Below, in pieces: positions 1-10,717 of a stretch of 64,000 bases of DNA (positions are counted from its first letter, which is position 1; every line of letters starts with the position of its first letter). Made by a program: the position numbers and the translations under genes. The notes below the pieces were generated by a model that was not told the DNA's origin, did not search any database, and was given only the letters and a program-made list of their open reading frames with translations. Origin of the DNA: Atrichornis clamosus (taxonomy: Eukaryota; Chordata; Aves; Passeriformes; Menuridae); contig WBMZ01014173.1 of the NCBI GenBank assembly GCA_013400975.1, positions 1 to 64,000 on the forward strand, in the 5' to 3' direction.

Positions 1-110
1 CGCCGCCCCCGGCCCCGCTGCCCACGGCGCGGCCGGGGGAGCGCGGGCCACCCCACCCGGCGGCAGGCTTCGATTTCCTCGCCCGGAGTACACCCCCCCC
101 TTGGCCTCAC

Positions 111-400
111 CGCTCCCGGAGGATAGCGGTGGCCGCTGCCAGGCGACGCCATCAGACTCTCCCAACGACCCGGATACTCGTGGACGCAGAGCAAGTCAGC
201 GCTCCCGTGGCACCTACAGACAGCCCCCACGGTGCCAGGCGGACTCCCCCAATCCCGATGGGCAGCCGGGCGGGCAGAGCGCGATCCCGCCCGAGAGCAC
301 CGCTTCGCCGGGGCAACGGCCCCGAGTACCACCTCCGACGCTACCTAGGCTCCTCGGGACTACAGCTCCCGGTATGCCCCGGGGCCAGACGCCCCGCCCA
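111..400 (-). other. CEP290: Possible untranslated first exon of a divergent gene (CEP290 by synteny)
   Basis: On the minus strand a GCG|GTGAGG splice-donor-like sequence occurs with its intron side at 110-105. An exon starting near the ZNF143 site and ending at 111 would have a length normal for an untranslated first exon. Human CEP290 has an untranslated exon 1 and is transcribed away from TMTC3. The 5' boundary is a guess and there is no coding evidence, so this is a placeholder based on gene order plus a donor motif. Confidence 0.25.
359..378 (+). promoter_or_regulatory. ZNF143/THAP11 (Staf, SBS-type) binding site
   Basis: The sequence ACTACAGCTCCCGGTATGCC closely matches the long ZNF143 consensus ACTACAATTCCCAGCATGC, keeping the ACTACA, TCCC and ATGCC blocks. 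This motif is enriched close to start sites of CpG-island and bidirectional promoters. Here it lies about 150 bases upstream of the putative TMTC3 exon 1 donor. Factor identity is inferred from the motif alone. Confidence 0.65.
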
Positions 401-429
401 CTTCTTTCCCGACAGCCCCTGCGGGCCGG

Positions 430-533
430 GGAACTGTGCAGTGAGCGTGCGCCGTGAGCGGCAGTGGCGGAGCGCGTGGTGGGCGGCGGCTCCGGTGGCG
501 GTGCCGGGGCTGCGGCGTTTTCTTCGGCCTCAG
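430..533 (+). other. TMTC3: TMTC3 exon 1, untranslated (5' end approximate)
   Basis: A CTCAG|GTAGGG splice donor at 533/534 lies inside the CpG island, downstream of the ZNF143 site. The TMTC3 start codon is in a later exon that begins with a clear acceptor at 8683, so an untranslated first exon is required upstream and this is the best donor seen. The transcription start is not visible from sequence; 430 is only an estimate. Other donors between 500 and 900 cannot be excluded. Confidence 0.5.
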
Positions 534-3500
534 GTAGGGCGGGCACGGTGCGCTGCGGCTGCGCCCCCGCGGACGGGGCTTGGGGCGGGGAAGCGTGGGT
601 CTGGTGTAGCTGCTCCCTGGTGTAGTTTCGATCCTCTCTCCGCTTGCCGGGCCGAGTCGGTGAGATCTCCGTTCCTGTCGGGCTGCTGTGCGGCCTCGAC
701 CCCGACCACGCTGCTTGAGCGGGGTACGGTCCCGCGCCCTGGCTCGGCCGCCTCTGCCACCCAGCCTGCCCTTGCGTTGCCTGCTTCGCCCCAAGGCTGG
801 AGGCAGCGTGCTCGTTCCTGCCCGGCCGGCTGGAGGGCTGCGGGGCTGCCCCGGGTACGCGTGTGCTTTGCGGGTGGGAATAGTGGGGGGCCAGAGGGCA
901 GCTTGTGGAGTCGTGCATTGCACGGGAAAGATCACATCTGTAAACTACTCGGAGCCATTGGGTACTGCTGGCTAGCAAGTCTGAGTTTTGGTAGTGGTCT
1001 GGTAGCCTAGAAAGTTTGGGATCCTGTGTTTTAGTTAAATGGATGTGAAGATATCTTTTCAAATAAAACAGGAAAGCTAGTAACCATTCGAGGCGTTTTT
1101 ATCTCCTTGTATTTGTCTATTCAACAGCTGTGGAGAGCTGAAGAGAATTTGATTTGGTTTTTGTTAATGGTAAGAGAAAGGTGATCATAATGTTATTTTT
1201 GTACTTTTGCGCTTTCTTGGATGGTTCCATGTTTTCATTTTTTTTTGCTACCTCTTGATCAGCGTTGATATTTAATGAATGCTGACAAGATGCAAGATGC
1301 CTTGTAGTCCTTATAGTTATGCAGCTTGTTCCAGTCATAGCATAACTCCAAAGACTTCTATATCTGAGCCAGAGCTTGCTTTATTGTAGTTCCATATTGC
1401 GTACAAAAAGAAAACTCTGTATTTAGGGGAGGGAAAGAGACTGGATTATATATATGAATGGGTAGTGTTACTAAATATAAAATTTATTCAGTTAAGTGTA
1501 AACCAGTGATTTCTTAGTATTGGAGACTTTAAATGGGTGGAAGAAATGACACACGAAGTAATGATGTCTTGCCGCAAAATCAGCTTTCAGGAAATGGATT
1601 CTCCTGTGGTAGAGATATTATCCATTGATGTTAGGGTGCTTCTGTATGGGACTTCTTTTTCATCATAGTCATTAGGTGAACAAGCTGTTAAGGCCAGTAT
1701 AGCTATTTAATGTGCTCTATTTACTATGTGTCAGCATTTTTGAGTGTTCTGTTACAGAATCACCAGAAAACACGCTCGTATATACTGGTATTGAAATCAC
1801 ATCTAGGTTGTGATAGTGTAGTGCAGCTAGTAAAGACACTCGGTGCAGAAGTAAAAGGTATTTGGATTTGAGGAAACTCCAAAAGTGAAAAAAGGGTGAA
1901 AAGAATGGAAATATTAACCTTACACAAAATGAGAAAATGTTTAAAATAGAACGTGGCTTAGACCAAGTGAACTAGTTTTTCTTTTGTTCCACATCACATC
2001 AGCTGATGAACTTTGTATAAGTGGATCTTCTTTTAGTAGGAATAGATGCTATTAGTGCTGTAGCCAAAAATGTTTTTAGCACCATAGTGCACAGTTGGAC
2101 CTACTCTGATAGAAGAGTTAGGCATTCGTGTTAAACCATAGCTTTGATAACAGTACACCATTGCAAAGACTGTTAATAGAGAAACTGCATTATGAAAGAC
2201 CTAATGGAACGTTGTTTAAAATACCACAAGAAATCGTACACACACCCAGCATACTAAGTAAGGACATGTATAGCAGAGTCTAAAGGCTGTGTTTTCAGCT
2301 TATACCTCACATGTAGCTTTTGTTCATTTATTCTAGAGTTAGCTAGCATGCAGTTTCAGATGTTTCATTTCTAAAACACCAAGAGTGGTGATCAGTGTTA
2401 CTTTGGAGACAGTGTTTTTGTATCAGTGTCCTGCGAGGAAACAAAACATGTTTTATGTAGTTACTCTAAATAAAAAGGGTATTATTTTGTTACTGTTTGA
2501 ATATAGGGGGAAAAAAAGCCAGGAGAAAAACCCAAACAAACCAAAGCTAAAACCCCTAAAGGTTTGACATTGAAATGTGAAATTCTGTTACTGATTTAAG
2601 TTATAAAGTGCAAACTAGACCTGTATGGTTTGCATTTCAACTGACTTGTAGTAGTTGCATTGAACAAATTGAAGCTAAACCGGTATCTTCATCTCACCCA
2701 TTTTAAATTGTGTTGCATTTTGATCCCTGTGTGTACCATAGTACAGGTGTTAGTTCAGGTGCTTGGCTGCCAGCAAGCTCTACAGTCTTTCTCCTTGGGA
2801 GTTCTTTTATCTGGCCTGCAACATGTGTTCTGAGTTTATATCAGAACTGCCAGTCCTCTTCTAGTTGATCCTGCAGAACCATATGAAGAGAAGGCTGGAG
2901 GCCCTTGCCTTCCTAAGTAGTGAGGAGTACTTCATATTAGTCCCATTCTTCTTGATCTGGTAGTATTTGCAGAGGAAAGTTCTCACAATAAAACTTTTCC
3001 TGTTATATGTATTCTGTGTATCCTGTTATATGTTCTAGTATCTCAGCAAGATGAAAGGAGAATTCAGGCATGTTTTGTATTACTTCTCCTATCTTCCCAA
3101 ATACTGCTTGTCTTCCTGATCAGATTCAAACCCAGTCATTTAAATCTCAGCTGTGCATCTAAGTTGTTTCATACTAGAGTTGTACCTTGGAGTGACATTT
3201 TTAAGAGAAAAAAATGGCTTACTTGGAAAGGGACAACAGAAACAAAATTATGATCTCCCTCTGTTATTAAACACTTGTATCAAATCAGCAGTTCAATTTA
3301 GCTAAAAATAAACAAAAGTTAACAAGTTGGCAATACAAATTAGGACATTAGCAGAGCCTCAGAAACTGAATTAAAAAGCTGGTTTTTAAGTGACTGTACT
3401 GCTGGTTTGTGTATATCTCTGCTGATATTCATCAGTTCAGCTACCAGCTCTTAGATGAACTTGTTGCTCACCTGTTTTAAAATAAAAATAAATCTAGGAT

Positions 3501-6500
3501 TGGTTTTAACAGCTCTTCTTCCACCACCTTTTATAATTTGAAGGTTTTCTGTATGAACTGTAAATATGTTTTAAACAGTTCAGGACCTACAGTGGTTATT
3601 AAAGTTTGTCTCTAGAGTAGGTAAATCTCCAGAAATGCCTGATTATTTTTTAGCAAATAGGCACAACACGTGTTGTTAGTAATGCCTTTCAATGTGTAAA
3701 AGTGCCCTTACCCAGTAGATGAAAAGAATTAAATGTGTTTTTAAGTTTCTAAAGTTGGATGGTAATATATGTCTAATCGACAAAAATGTATCCTCCTGCA
3801 AGGGTCTTTTAATGTAAGGTGGCAGATAGCTAATTATGGAGTGCTAAATAACTTCTGCGTGTTTCAGGACTGCAGCTGTATTCTTGCCAAAATATGCACT
3901 TGCCATTTTTTTCTAAATTCTAATGGGCAGGAAATGGCTTCCACACTCCCAAATTTCCCAAATGAGGATACTCTTAGAACATCATTGTGCATTTTTTATT
4001 TGTGACAGTGGGTTTTTTATGCAGACTATTGTATCTTGCAGCATGTGGTTCTAAACCGTCTGGAGTGTCATGGATTTAGTAGTGATTGTTGAGAAGTATT
4101 TTTTCACTTTTCTAAAAGTGCTTTGACTTTTGGTTGTTGTTGCTTGGTTTTTTGTGTATTTTTTTCAGTTGTGCAGGGCCTTCTTATGTTTTACTCTTGT
4201 CTGTAATTCTTGAAGAAGACTGGATGAACTGTTAGAGGGATCTCAGGAAGATGGATGAGGAGAACTATGTGCCTTAAAAGCCAAACGGGCTTGAGAGTTC
4301 TGGTTTTCTTCTGTCCTTTCCACTTAATGTCTCTGTACAAACATGAAAATGGTGCAGACCAAAATGCAGATTTCTGTGCCAAACAGCTTGAGAAATTCAG
4401 ACCAATGATAGGATATTTTGCACAGCCTGGGGTTTCTTTTTTCTGCAGTTGGCTCTCATGACTGTGCAGTTTCTGACTCTCAAGGCTTATCTTGCTGTTT
4501 ATTGTTTTCAGCTGTATATTCATCATGGCATGGTCAGATACTGTTGTAAATTAAAGCATCAGATAAAAAAATAACTTGAGGGATGGTCAGTCTGTTTGCA
4601 TGTGTAGGACTAGACAGTGATGTGGTTCTCCCTTGCAGCAAGTCTGTGTTAACAAAGAAGTTGTTAGGCAACATTTTCCAGGTGTTTATGAAATACATCC
4701 ATCACTGGGAGTGGTGAAGTACTGGCACTTGCAAGACCATATTTGGATTGATCAACATGTCAGTTGGGTAAGAAAGGGAATATATTCACTCATGTGAGGA
4801 GCCCAATCATACTAAGGTTTTGGTGAGCTCTTGCACATCTGTGATTTATGAAGTTCTCAGTCTTGTGTACTCCTGACATGACTCCTTACTTTCCTAGGTC
4901 AAACTGATTACAGATTAGTTGGCATGAAAGTAGTTTTGGCTGTCAAGTAGCAATTGCTGGTTTCCTCTGAGATTAATGGCAAGCATATTTTTCCCTGGCT
5001 TACCAAGTACAGATGATCTTTTATAAACTTCTTCTTTAGTTTTGCATTCTCAGCATGTTGATGATCATTGCAAGTTTGGAGCTTGGAGTGTGATGGTGGA
5101 CCCAGCTGTAGTAGCAGATAGAAAGTAATAGTTCTAATGGTGAGACTTCCTCAAAAGTTACATTGTTATGCTAACATAAAGGACTGCAAGAACATCTCTT
5201 CCATTTTTATGCTTTAATTCAGCAAGAACATGAAAAGTACCCTGTAATCATACCAGGTGGAAAAAAAGTAATTTTCCTAACTCTGTCTTTACAGTATAGT
5301 TCAGGAAAATAAGATCTTAGAATGCCAGAATGCAAGCCAGAAGTAATAAAGTATCTGTAAAGTAAAAAGTAATACAGTTTTGTGCAATCTACAAATTGTA
5401 TGTGGCCTTACGTTTCCCATTTTTCTCTTTGTGCTTGCCCTGGAAACAGATTTCTTAAATATGAGGGCTTTACCAGATTTCCACGATTCCTCACTGTTTT
5501 CAAGACCTAGTGCTTTTGCAATCAACAAAAATTTGAGAGGGATATGGTGTGATGCTTTCAAGGTTACAGAGTTTGGCTCAGGTCAAGCAATATGTTGTGT
5601 GACTTGCTGCTAAAACCAGAATTATGCATTTTGTTGCATATATTTGTGAATTGTTCAGGATTGCCTGGAGTGTCTGTGGCTCAAATATTTGTCTTGGAAG
5701 ACCAAAGTATAGCCATGTATTTGCATGTAGTTGCAGTTGCATCTGTGATTGAAATGGGGGTGTAAAGGAGAAGGCAAATTGCAAATGAAAAAATTTTGAC
5801 GTTAAAGGTGAATATTTTCTGAAGTTCTCTAACCGGTTTCTCTGATGGTGGAGTAGCCACTTAAACATGAACTTTGGATTTGAATTCTAAAATCTGAATT
5901 TATTTATGCTTAAGAGTTTCCTTTCATTCAAGTGAAAACAGTATTTTCCCTACAGTTGGCATGTAGGTAAGTGGAGCTCTGTCGGGGAACAGCATGGTCA
6001 ATAGTGGTGTAAAGTAGAGTGTAGATTTCTGAGTGGAAGAAACACTAGAAGTTCAGAAGAGCAAAAGAAAGGCTTGTGAGAGCATCAGAGTTGCCTAGGA
6101 TTAAGGGATGAGTAAAGTAGCTATCTTGACATACTTTTTTGGTATGGAGGATAAAAAAAGTGAAAACCTACAAAAAGTAGTTGAAGGAGCTGATAATTAA
6201 GGTTGATTAAGGTTTTCATTTTGATAAGAAGCAATACTCAGGAATCAGTCTTGTTTTTTTTCTAGTTGGGTAACAGTAGCTGTTTCTGAAGTAGTGTTGT
6301 TAAAGAATTGCAAGTCACCAAAACCCTACTGACCTTGCAACGGTTTTTCTTAAAGGGTGAACTTAAATAAATCTTATGGTTGGTTCTGTGTGGCAATGTT
6401 ACCTCGTCGCAGTATTTAAAATAATAAAGGCTTGTGTGTTGGAAAATCATTACATATTAATTGGAGGTCATTTTCAGATGTTGCTGCTTTTCAGTAGAAT

Positions 6501-6767
6501 TAGTGAACTTCAGGAAGTAGGAAGTGCACTGTTCAGAAGCTGTTGCAGAAAAGGAATTTCAAATTCTATTTCTGACAGGGTAAAAGCATCAGTTTCTTAT
6601 CCACCTTCTTTGAAGAGGGAACTAAAAAAAGTGGTGAGTTGAAGTTCAAAAGTGGGCTGTCTTTTCATATTCCTGCAGCATGCTTTGTTTTCCTTTTTTG
6701 ATAAGATTTCTCTGACTGCCAAGAAGACTGTAGATATGTTCAGTTGTAAACTTGGCTTGGCATTCTA

Positions 6768-6858
6768 AAGTAAGCTGATTGAACCCATGGCAGGGGGTTG
6801 GAACTAAATAATCTTTAAGGTCCAGCCTTCCAAACCAAATCATTGTATGATTCTATGA
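6768..6858 (+). mobile_element. CR1 LINE 3' tail fragment
   Basis: The stretch contains CCATGGCAGGGGGTTGGAAC, then TCTTTAAGGTCCAGCC and ends in TGTATGATTCTATGA. This is the order of the CR1 3' untranslated end (GGTTGGAACTGGATGATC, then AAGGTCCCTTCCAACC, then ATTCTATGATTCTATGA) in sense orientation. It is diverged and 5'-truncated, as most CR1 copies are. Confidence 0.8.
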
Positions 6859-7267
6859 AAAAGATGCAGCAACATCCTTTAGTATTGTGGGTAGGTTTTT
6901 TTACTTTTTTTGTTAATTGCAAGGATGGTGACAGCTTTGGAAAAAAAAGGCTTTCTTGGTTGAAGTAACATCAGTAACTTGTACTCCGAATACTACAAGA
7001 GTTAAAAAAGCCCTTGACTGCCATTATGTCAGTAGCACCAACTGGATTGGTTTGATTCCTTTTAAAGGATCTGTGTCCTGCTTTTTAATTGAGCTACACC
7101 TGCATCTTGTTGCACGTGTATTCCTTCCTGTACCACTGCTCCTTTATTTCTAGTTGTGGTGAGTGATTGTCATGCTCTCAGGTCCAGGCTGCAAACCATA
7201 ACCAAGATCACCTATGGAGACGGGATCTCTGTGGCCTGTTTGTAGAGTTGTAGAAGTGTTTGGGCAG

Positions 7268-7373
7268 TGCTCTCAGGCACATGGGGTGGTTCTTGGGGTT
7301 GTCCTCTGCAGAGCCAGAAGTTTGACTTGGTGATCCTTGTGAGTCCCTTCCAGCTCAGCATGTTTTATGATAA
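7268..7373 (+). mobile_element. CR1 LINE 3' tail fragment, second subtype
   Basis: GACTTGGTGATCCTTGTGAG, then TCCCTTCCAGCTCAGCATGT, then TTTTATGA match the tail of CR1 subfamilies that read GGACTCGATGATCCTTGTGG and end near TTCTATGATTCT. It is in sense orientation and lacks the terminal octamer repeats. The 5' limit is uncertain. Confidence 0.6.
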
Positions 7374-7970
7374 ATCTGGACACAGTTTTAAAAAGCCCAG
7401 CAGACCAAAGGAAAAAATATATGTTACCAGGATTTCAGGGTTTAGAACAATAAAACAGACCACAGCTTCCAAATAGTTCATCAGCTTTGGTGTGTCAGCC
7501 GTGATAAACATAAGGCCGAAGTTTTTACATATTCATGGCTCTGCATTATCTGGTTAATATTAGCTGCTATGTCCTTACAGATGTTAGTCCTCTATAGTTT
7601 GGGGGAAAATACTTTTGTTAAATCATCTCCTTTTTCCCAAAATGAAGTCAGTGTTCAACTGTCTGTAGCTTTCCAATGTTTTTGGTCCCAGCAGTTGGCA
7701 GTGATCCATGCTGTGTCAACCAGTGGTCAAAAAGAATGCCTTTGACCTGTAGTTACCCTCTTATTCTTCCAAGGCAGAACAGTATTTTTAAACAACCTAA
7801 TATATAGTAACTTCACCTTTTGATCAGATCACCCATATAATATTTTGTAAATAATCATAAAACTGCTGATTAATAATTTCTAGGGCTTAGGAAGTTTATG
7901 CAACATGAGAGAAAATAATGTAAGATAAAGTTCATTTGTAGTGTCTTTTTTGCATGCTATTTTTCTTTAG

Positions 7971-8086
7971 ACAGTACTCCCATGAACAGTCAGTGACATC
8001 AGAGCAATTGGCAGAGTTGAGAAAAAGAATGACCTTTCCATGAACTTCTGCGGAGAATGCAAATGAGCCAAGTGTGACCTTCAATG
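7971..8086 (+). other. TMTC3: Candidate alternative 5'UTR exon of TMTC3 with several short uORFs
   Basis: The 116-base block is bounded by a pyrimidine-rich acceptor (TGCTATTTTTCTTTAG, ending at 7970) and an excellent donor (AATG|GTAAGTTT at 8086/8087). It lies 600 bases upstream of the first coding exon. It has no long open frame but contains four short uORFs: 7982-7996, 8029-8043, 8040-8066 and 8057-8077. It would fit an optional untranslated exon. The common human TMTC3 transcript has, as far as I recall, 14 exons, which is matched without this one, so it is a prediction from splice signals only. Confidence 0.35.
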
Positions 8087-8683
8087 GTAAGTTTACCTTT
8101 TTATTATTATTAATGTTCTTTATCTGTTCTTGAACACCCATATATATAAAGTTCGAGTTTCCTGTTCTTCAGAATGCTTGATATTTGTTTCTGTTTTAAT
8201 TGCTTTTGAAATGCTTTGAGAAACTCCTTTAAGCCTAAACCTCATAAATAATTAACACTCTGTCTACCTTTTTGATAACTTAGAATTTTGTGTCAGTATG
8301 TTAAATTACTCAGGATTCTGGAGAACTTGTTTTTTGTAGTTTAAGTTTTCAGCATTCACTTGAACTACCTAGATGTCTGCCAAAAACTGTATCAAAATTT
8401 ATTATCAAAGCTTTCCCCCCCACCCTCCAGTAAAACATGAAATGTAGCAGTGTATCCACCTTGTGTAAGGGCTTTTTAAGGTGACACTTTTTGATGAGAG
8501 TATTTCTTTTGAACACTAAATAGTGTTACATGCATTAGACTTGAGGAAACCTTTCTATCTTACTGATTTTTAGGTATGGAGTGTAATTAACTTCTAAAAT
8601 ATTTGATGTCTTAATTAGACTTTCTTTATCAAGTTTAATGTTTAGTCAGTAAAACTATTCAAGCTTCTGTACATATATTTCAG

Positions 8684-8711
8684 CTCTTGCCCATGAAATC
8701 TCCTAGAGAAC
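8684..8711 (+). other. TMTC3: 5'UTR part of TMTC3 exon 2
   Basis: These 28 bases lie between the acceptor (CAG at 8681-8683) and the start codon. They hold an upstream ATG at 8693 whose frame runs across the main start and stops at 8717-8719. The main ATG at 8712 has a strong context (A at -3, G at +4), while the upstream ATG has C at -3 and A at +4 and should be bypassed by most ribosomes. Confidence 0.75.
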
Positions 8712-8900
8712 ATGGCTGACGTAAGCCTGAAGGAAGCAGCACTAATAGTTGGTGTGGTGGCAGCCTGCTACTGGAACAGTCTCTTTTGTGGGTTTGTTTT
8801 TGATGATGTTTCAGCAATTTTGGACAATAAAGATTTGCATCCTTCTACTCCATTAAAAAATCTGTTTCAGAATGACTTCTGGGGCACTCCAATGTCTGAG
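8712..8900 (+). CDS. TMTC3: TMTC3 coding exon 1 (residues 1-63): start codon and first membrane helix
   Basis: This exon encodes 63 codons beginning [20 protein letters not shown] and ends in phase 0 before GTAAAT. The hydrophobic stretch at about residues 9-28 is the first membrane helix, probably an uncleaved signal anchor. It is followed by FDD at 30-32; an acidic pair in the first luminal loop is the expected catalytic/metal-binding motif of GT-C glycosyltransferases. The segment at 31-60 ([20 protein letters not shown] and onward) is almost identical to the human protein as I remember it. The start was chosen for its strong Kozak context and agreement with the family N-terminus. Confidence 0.96.
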
Positions 8901-10498
8901 GTAAATGGTTTGTGAAACACTTTGAGATGTTTAGGACATGGAAAAAACCCTTGCAGAGTTTTTACACTTCTTTTCCCTAACGTGGTTTTAACAGTACAGT
9001 TTGGATTTGAAGGAATTTGGTGGTGTTAGTGTTTTGTACTATAATATTAGGAACACACATAGATTATATTCTTTCCCTTTTTTCATTAAAAGAACCAGTA
9101 AGAAAATGAAGCTGTACAGACAGCACACAGCTGCAATATGCTATTTGCTTTGGACTTCCAATATTGAAATTGAAAAATTGACCAATCTCTTTTCTCCTGA
9201 AAAAGTTAGATATTGAGATACAAAGGTCTTTATTTCTAAATGCAATCTGGAAGGAAAGATAACACTTAAACAACAAAGCTTGGAATTAGGATACTGAATC
9301 ATTTTAATTTATTTGAGTAAGTATATCTGTATGAATTCAAGAGTTTGTGATTGTTGGCCATATAGAGGGCTATGTTTAGCTGAAAAGCTGCATTGGCATT
9401 GAAGTTGTTGATAAACATGGTTAAATAGCAGTGGCTAAGGGATTTAGATATCATTGAAAAAATCACACATGGTGTCATTGCTAAGCAAATGAACAAAAAT
9501 TCTCTGCCATTCATACATTTTCTGCCTATCAAGGCGTTCCACCTTACAATATTTTCTTATGTTCATAACAGACAGATTTAGTTCCTTGTGATACTTTTTA
9601 CTAGCTCTACAAAGAGACTTTGATACATAATTTTCATATAACCCTGTAACCAAAGCTTCCAAATGCCATTTAGTTCTGTATTTGTTGAGGGTTAAGTAGA
9701 TTCCTAAACTCCTCCAGTAAAGTTTCAAGTAGCATTTTCAACATGTTTTTACTCAAAAAAAAATCCTTAGCCACATGTAGTGGGAAAAAAACCATCTCAT
9801 TCAGTGTTGATTTTGCACTTAAACCCAAGGTCAGGTTGAATTAACCAAATGAAGTCAGATTAATTTGATTGTGACTTTTAGAGTACTTTTTCTTATCTTG
9901 TGGTTTTGTCTGTTCAATTTAGTTCCCTGTCCATCCATTCCCCTCCCCACTCCCTCTCCCATTTTTTACTCTAGATTTTTCTACCTTTGTTTTATGGACA
10001 TATTCATGAAAATATCAACAGGCTGTGGATTGACAACTGTGTTTTGGAACATGAAGGTGGTGTTAAATTTAGTGTTTTAAAGGATTTTTGGTTGGAGTAA
10101 CTGGCAACATAGACATTCTGACTGGTAGACATATTGCAAATATGTAGATGATGCATTTAGCTGAGCACGCCACATTTTTATTTTATAAAATGCTGATCTG
10201 CATCATGAAATGGCTGAGTCACCAAAATACTTGAATAATACATTAAAACTGTGTGGAAGTAGGAAAAACAATCAGAATTAACTTTTTTTGTTTGACATTT
10301 TAATTTTAAATCAAATTTTCATTGAATTTAAGAGATTTTTTTTCCCCACTACTACTGATTTTCATATCTTTATTTTGAAGGTTGATGCCTGAGAGTAGAG
10401 GAGGAGTCATGTATCCTTAGGTGTTTAGAAAGGTATTTTGGAGTGGAAATCACTTTGTAAGTTGGTGGTGACTGATTGATTTCTTTATTTTCTTTTAG
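8901..10498 (+). other. TMTC3: TMTC3 intron 2
   Basis: GT-AG intron (GTAAAT to TTTCTTTTAG), AT-rich. Overlapping open frames on both strands between 9000 and 9730 have no recognisable content. I see nothing else in it. Confidence 0.9.
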
Positions 10499-10717
10499 GA
10501 GAGGAGTCATAAATCTTATCGTCCCCTCACAGTTCTAACATTTCGCTTAAACTACTTGTTCAGCGAGCTAAATGCAGTTTCTTACCACTTCCTCAATCTG
10601 GTTTTTCATGTGGTGGTTTGCATAGTCTTCCTCAAGGTCTGTAAGCTCTTTCTGGACAACAGGAGCAGTGTAGTTGCATCCTTGCTCTTTGCAGTGCACC
10701 CAATACATACTGAAGCG
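10499..10717 (+). CDS. TMTC3: TMTC3 coding exon 2 (residues 64-136)
   Basis: These 73 codons start [20 protein letters not shown] and end [10 protein letters not shown], phase 0 on both sides. The exon encodes the remainder of the first luminal loop and two hydrophobic segments (about 97-117 and 121-129). HPIHTEAV, completed in the next exon, is a signature of the TMTC family. The donor is GCG|GTAGGT at 10718; reading through it reaches a stop soon after in the intron. Confidence 0.96.

Larger units (their letters stand above)
1..900. promoter_or_regulatory. CpG island, probable bidirectional promoter of TMTC3 and a divergent gene
   Basis: The first 850-900 bases are strongly GC-rich and full of CpG, with several GGGCGG/CCCGCC-like Sp1 boxes and no clear TATA box, in sharp contrast to the AT-rich sequence that follows. 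This is typical of a housekeeping CpG-island promoter. It sits directly upstream of the TMTC3 transcription unit. In human, TMTC3 and CEP290 are arranged head to head with a very short gap, so by synteny this island probably drives CEP290 to the left on the minus strand and TMTC3 to the right. The divergent gene is an inference, because none of its coding sequence is in the window. The long open frames across the island come from high GC content and are not taken as genes. Confidence 0.8.
534..8683 (+). other. TMTC3: TMTC3 intron 1
   Basis: This is the long first intron between the untranslated exon 1 donor and the acceptor of the first coding exon (polypyrimidine-poor ACATATATTTCAG ending at 8683). 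It starts in the CpG island and soon becomes AT-rich. Besides the candidate extra exon at 7971-8086 and two short CR1 tails near 6770 and 7270, I see no coding sequence. Short open frames within it look random. Confidence 0.6.

Noticed and set aside
129..1062. Open frames of 293 codons (plus, 129-1010), 282 codons (minus, 214-1062) and 191 codons (minus, 360-935) at the left end
   Set aside because: They lie in a CpG island where stop codons are rare, are rich in Arg/Pro/Ala/Gly on both strands, overlap each other and contain no domain.
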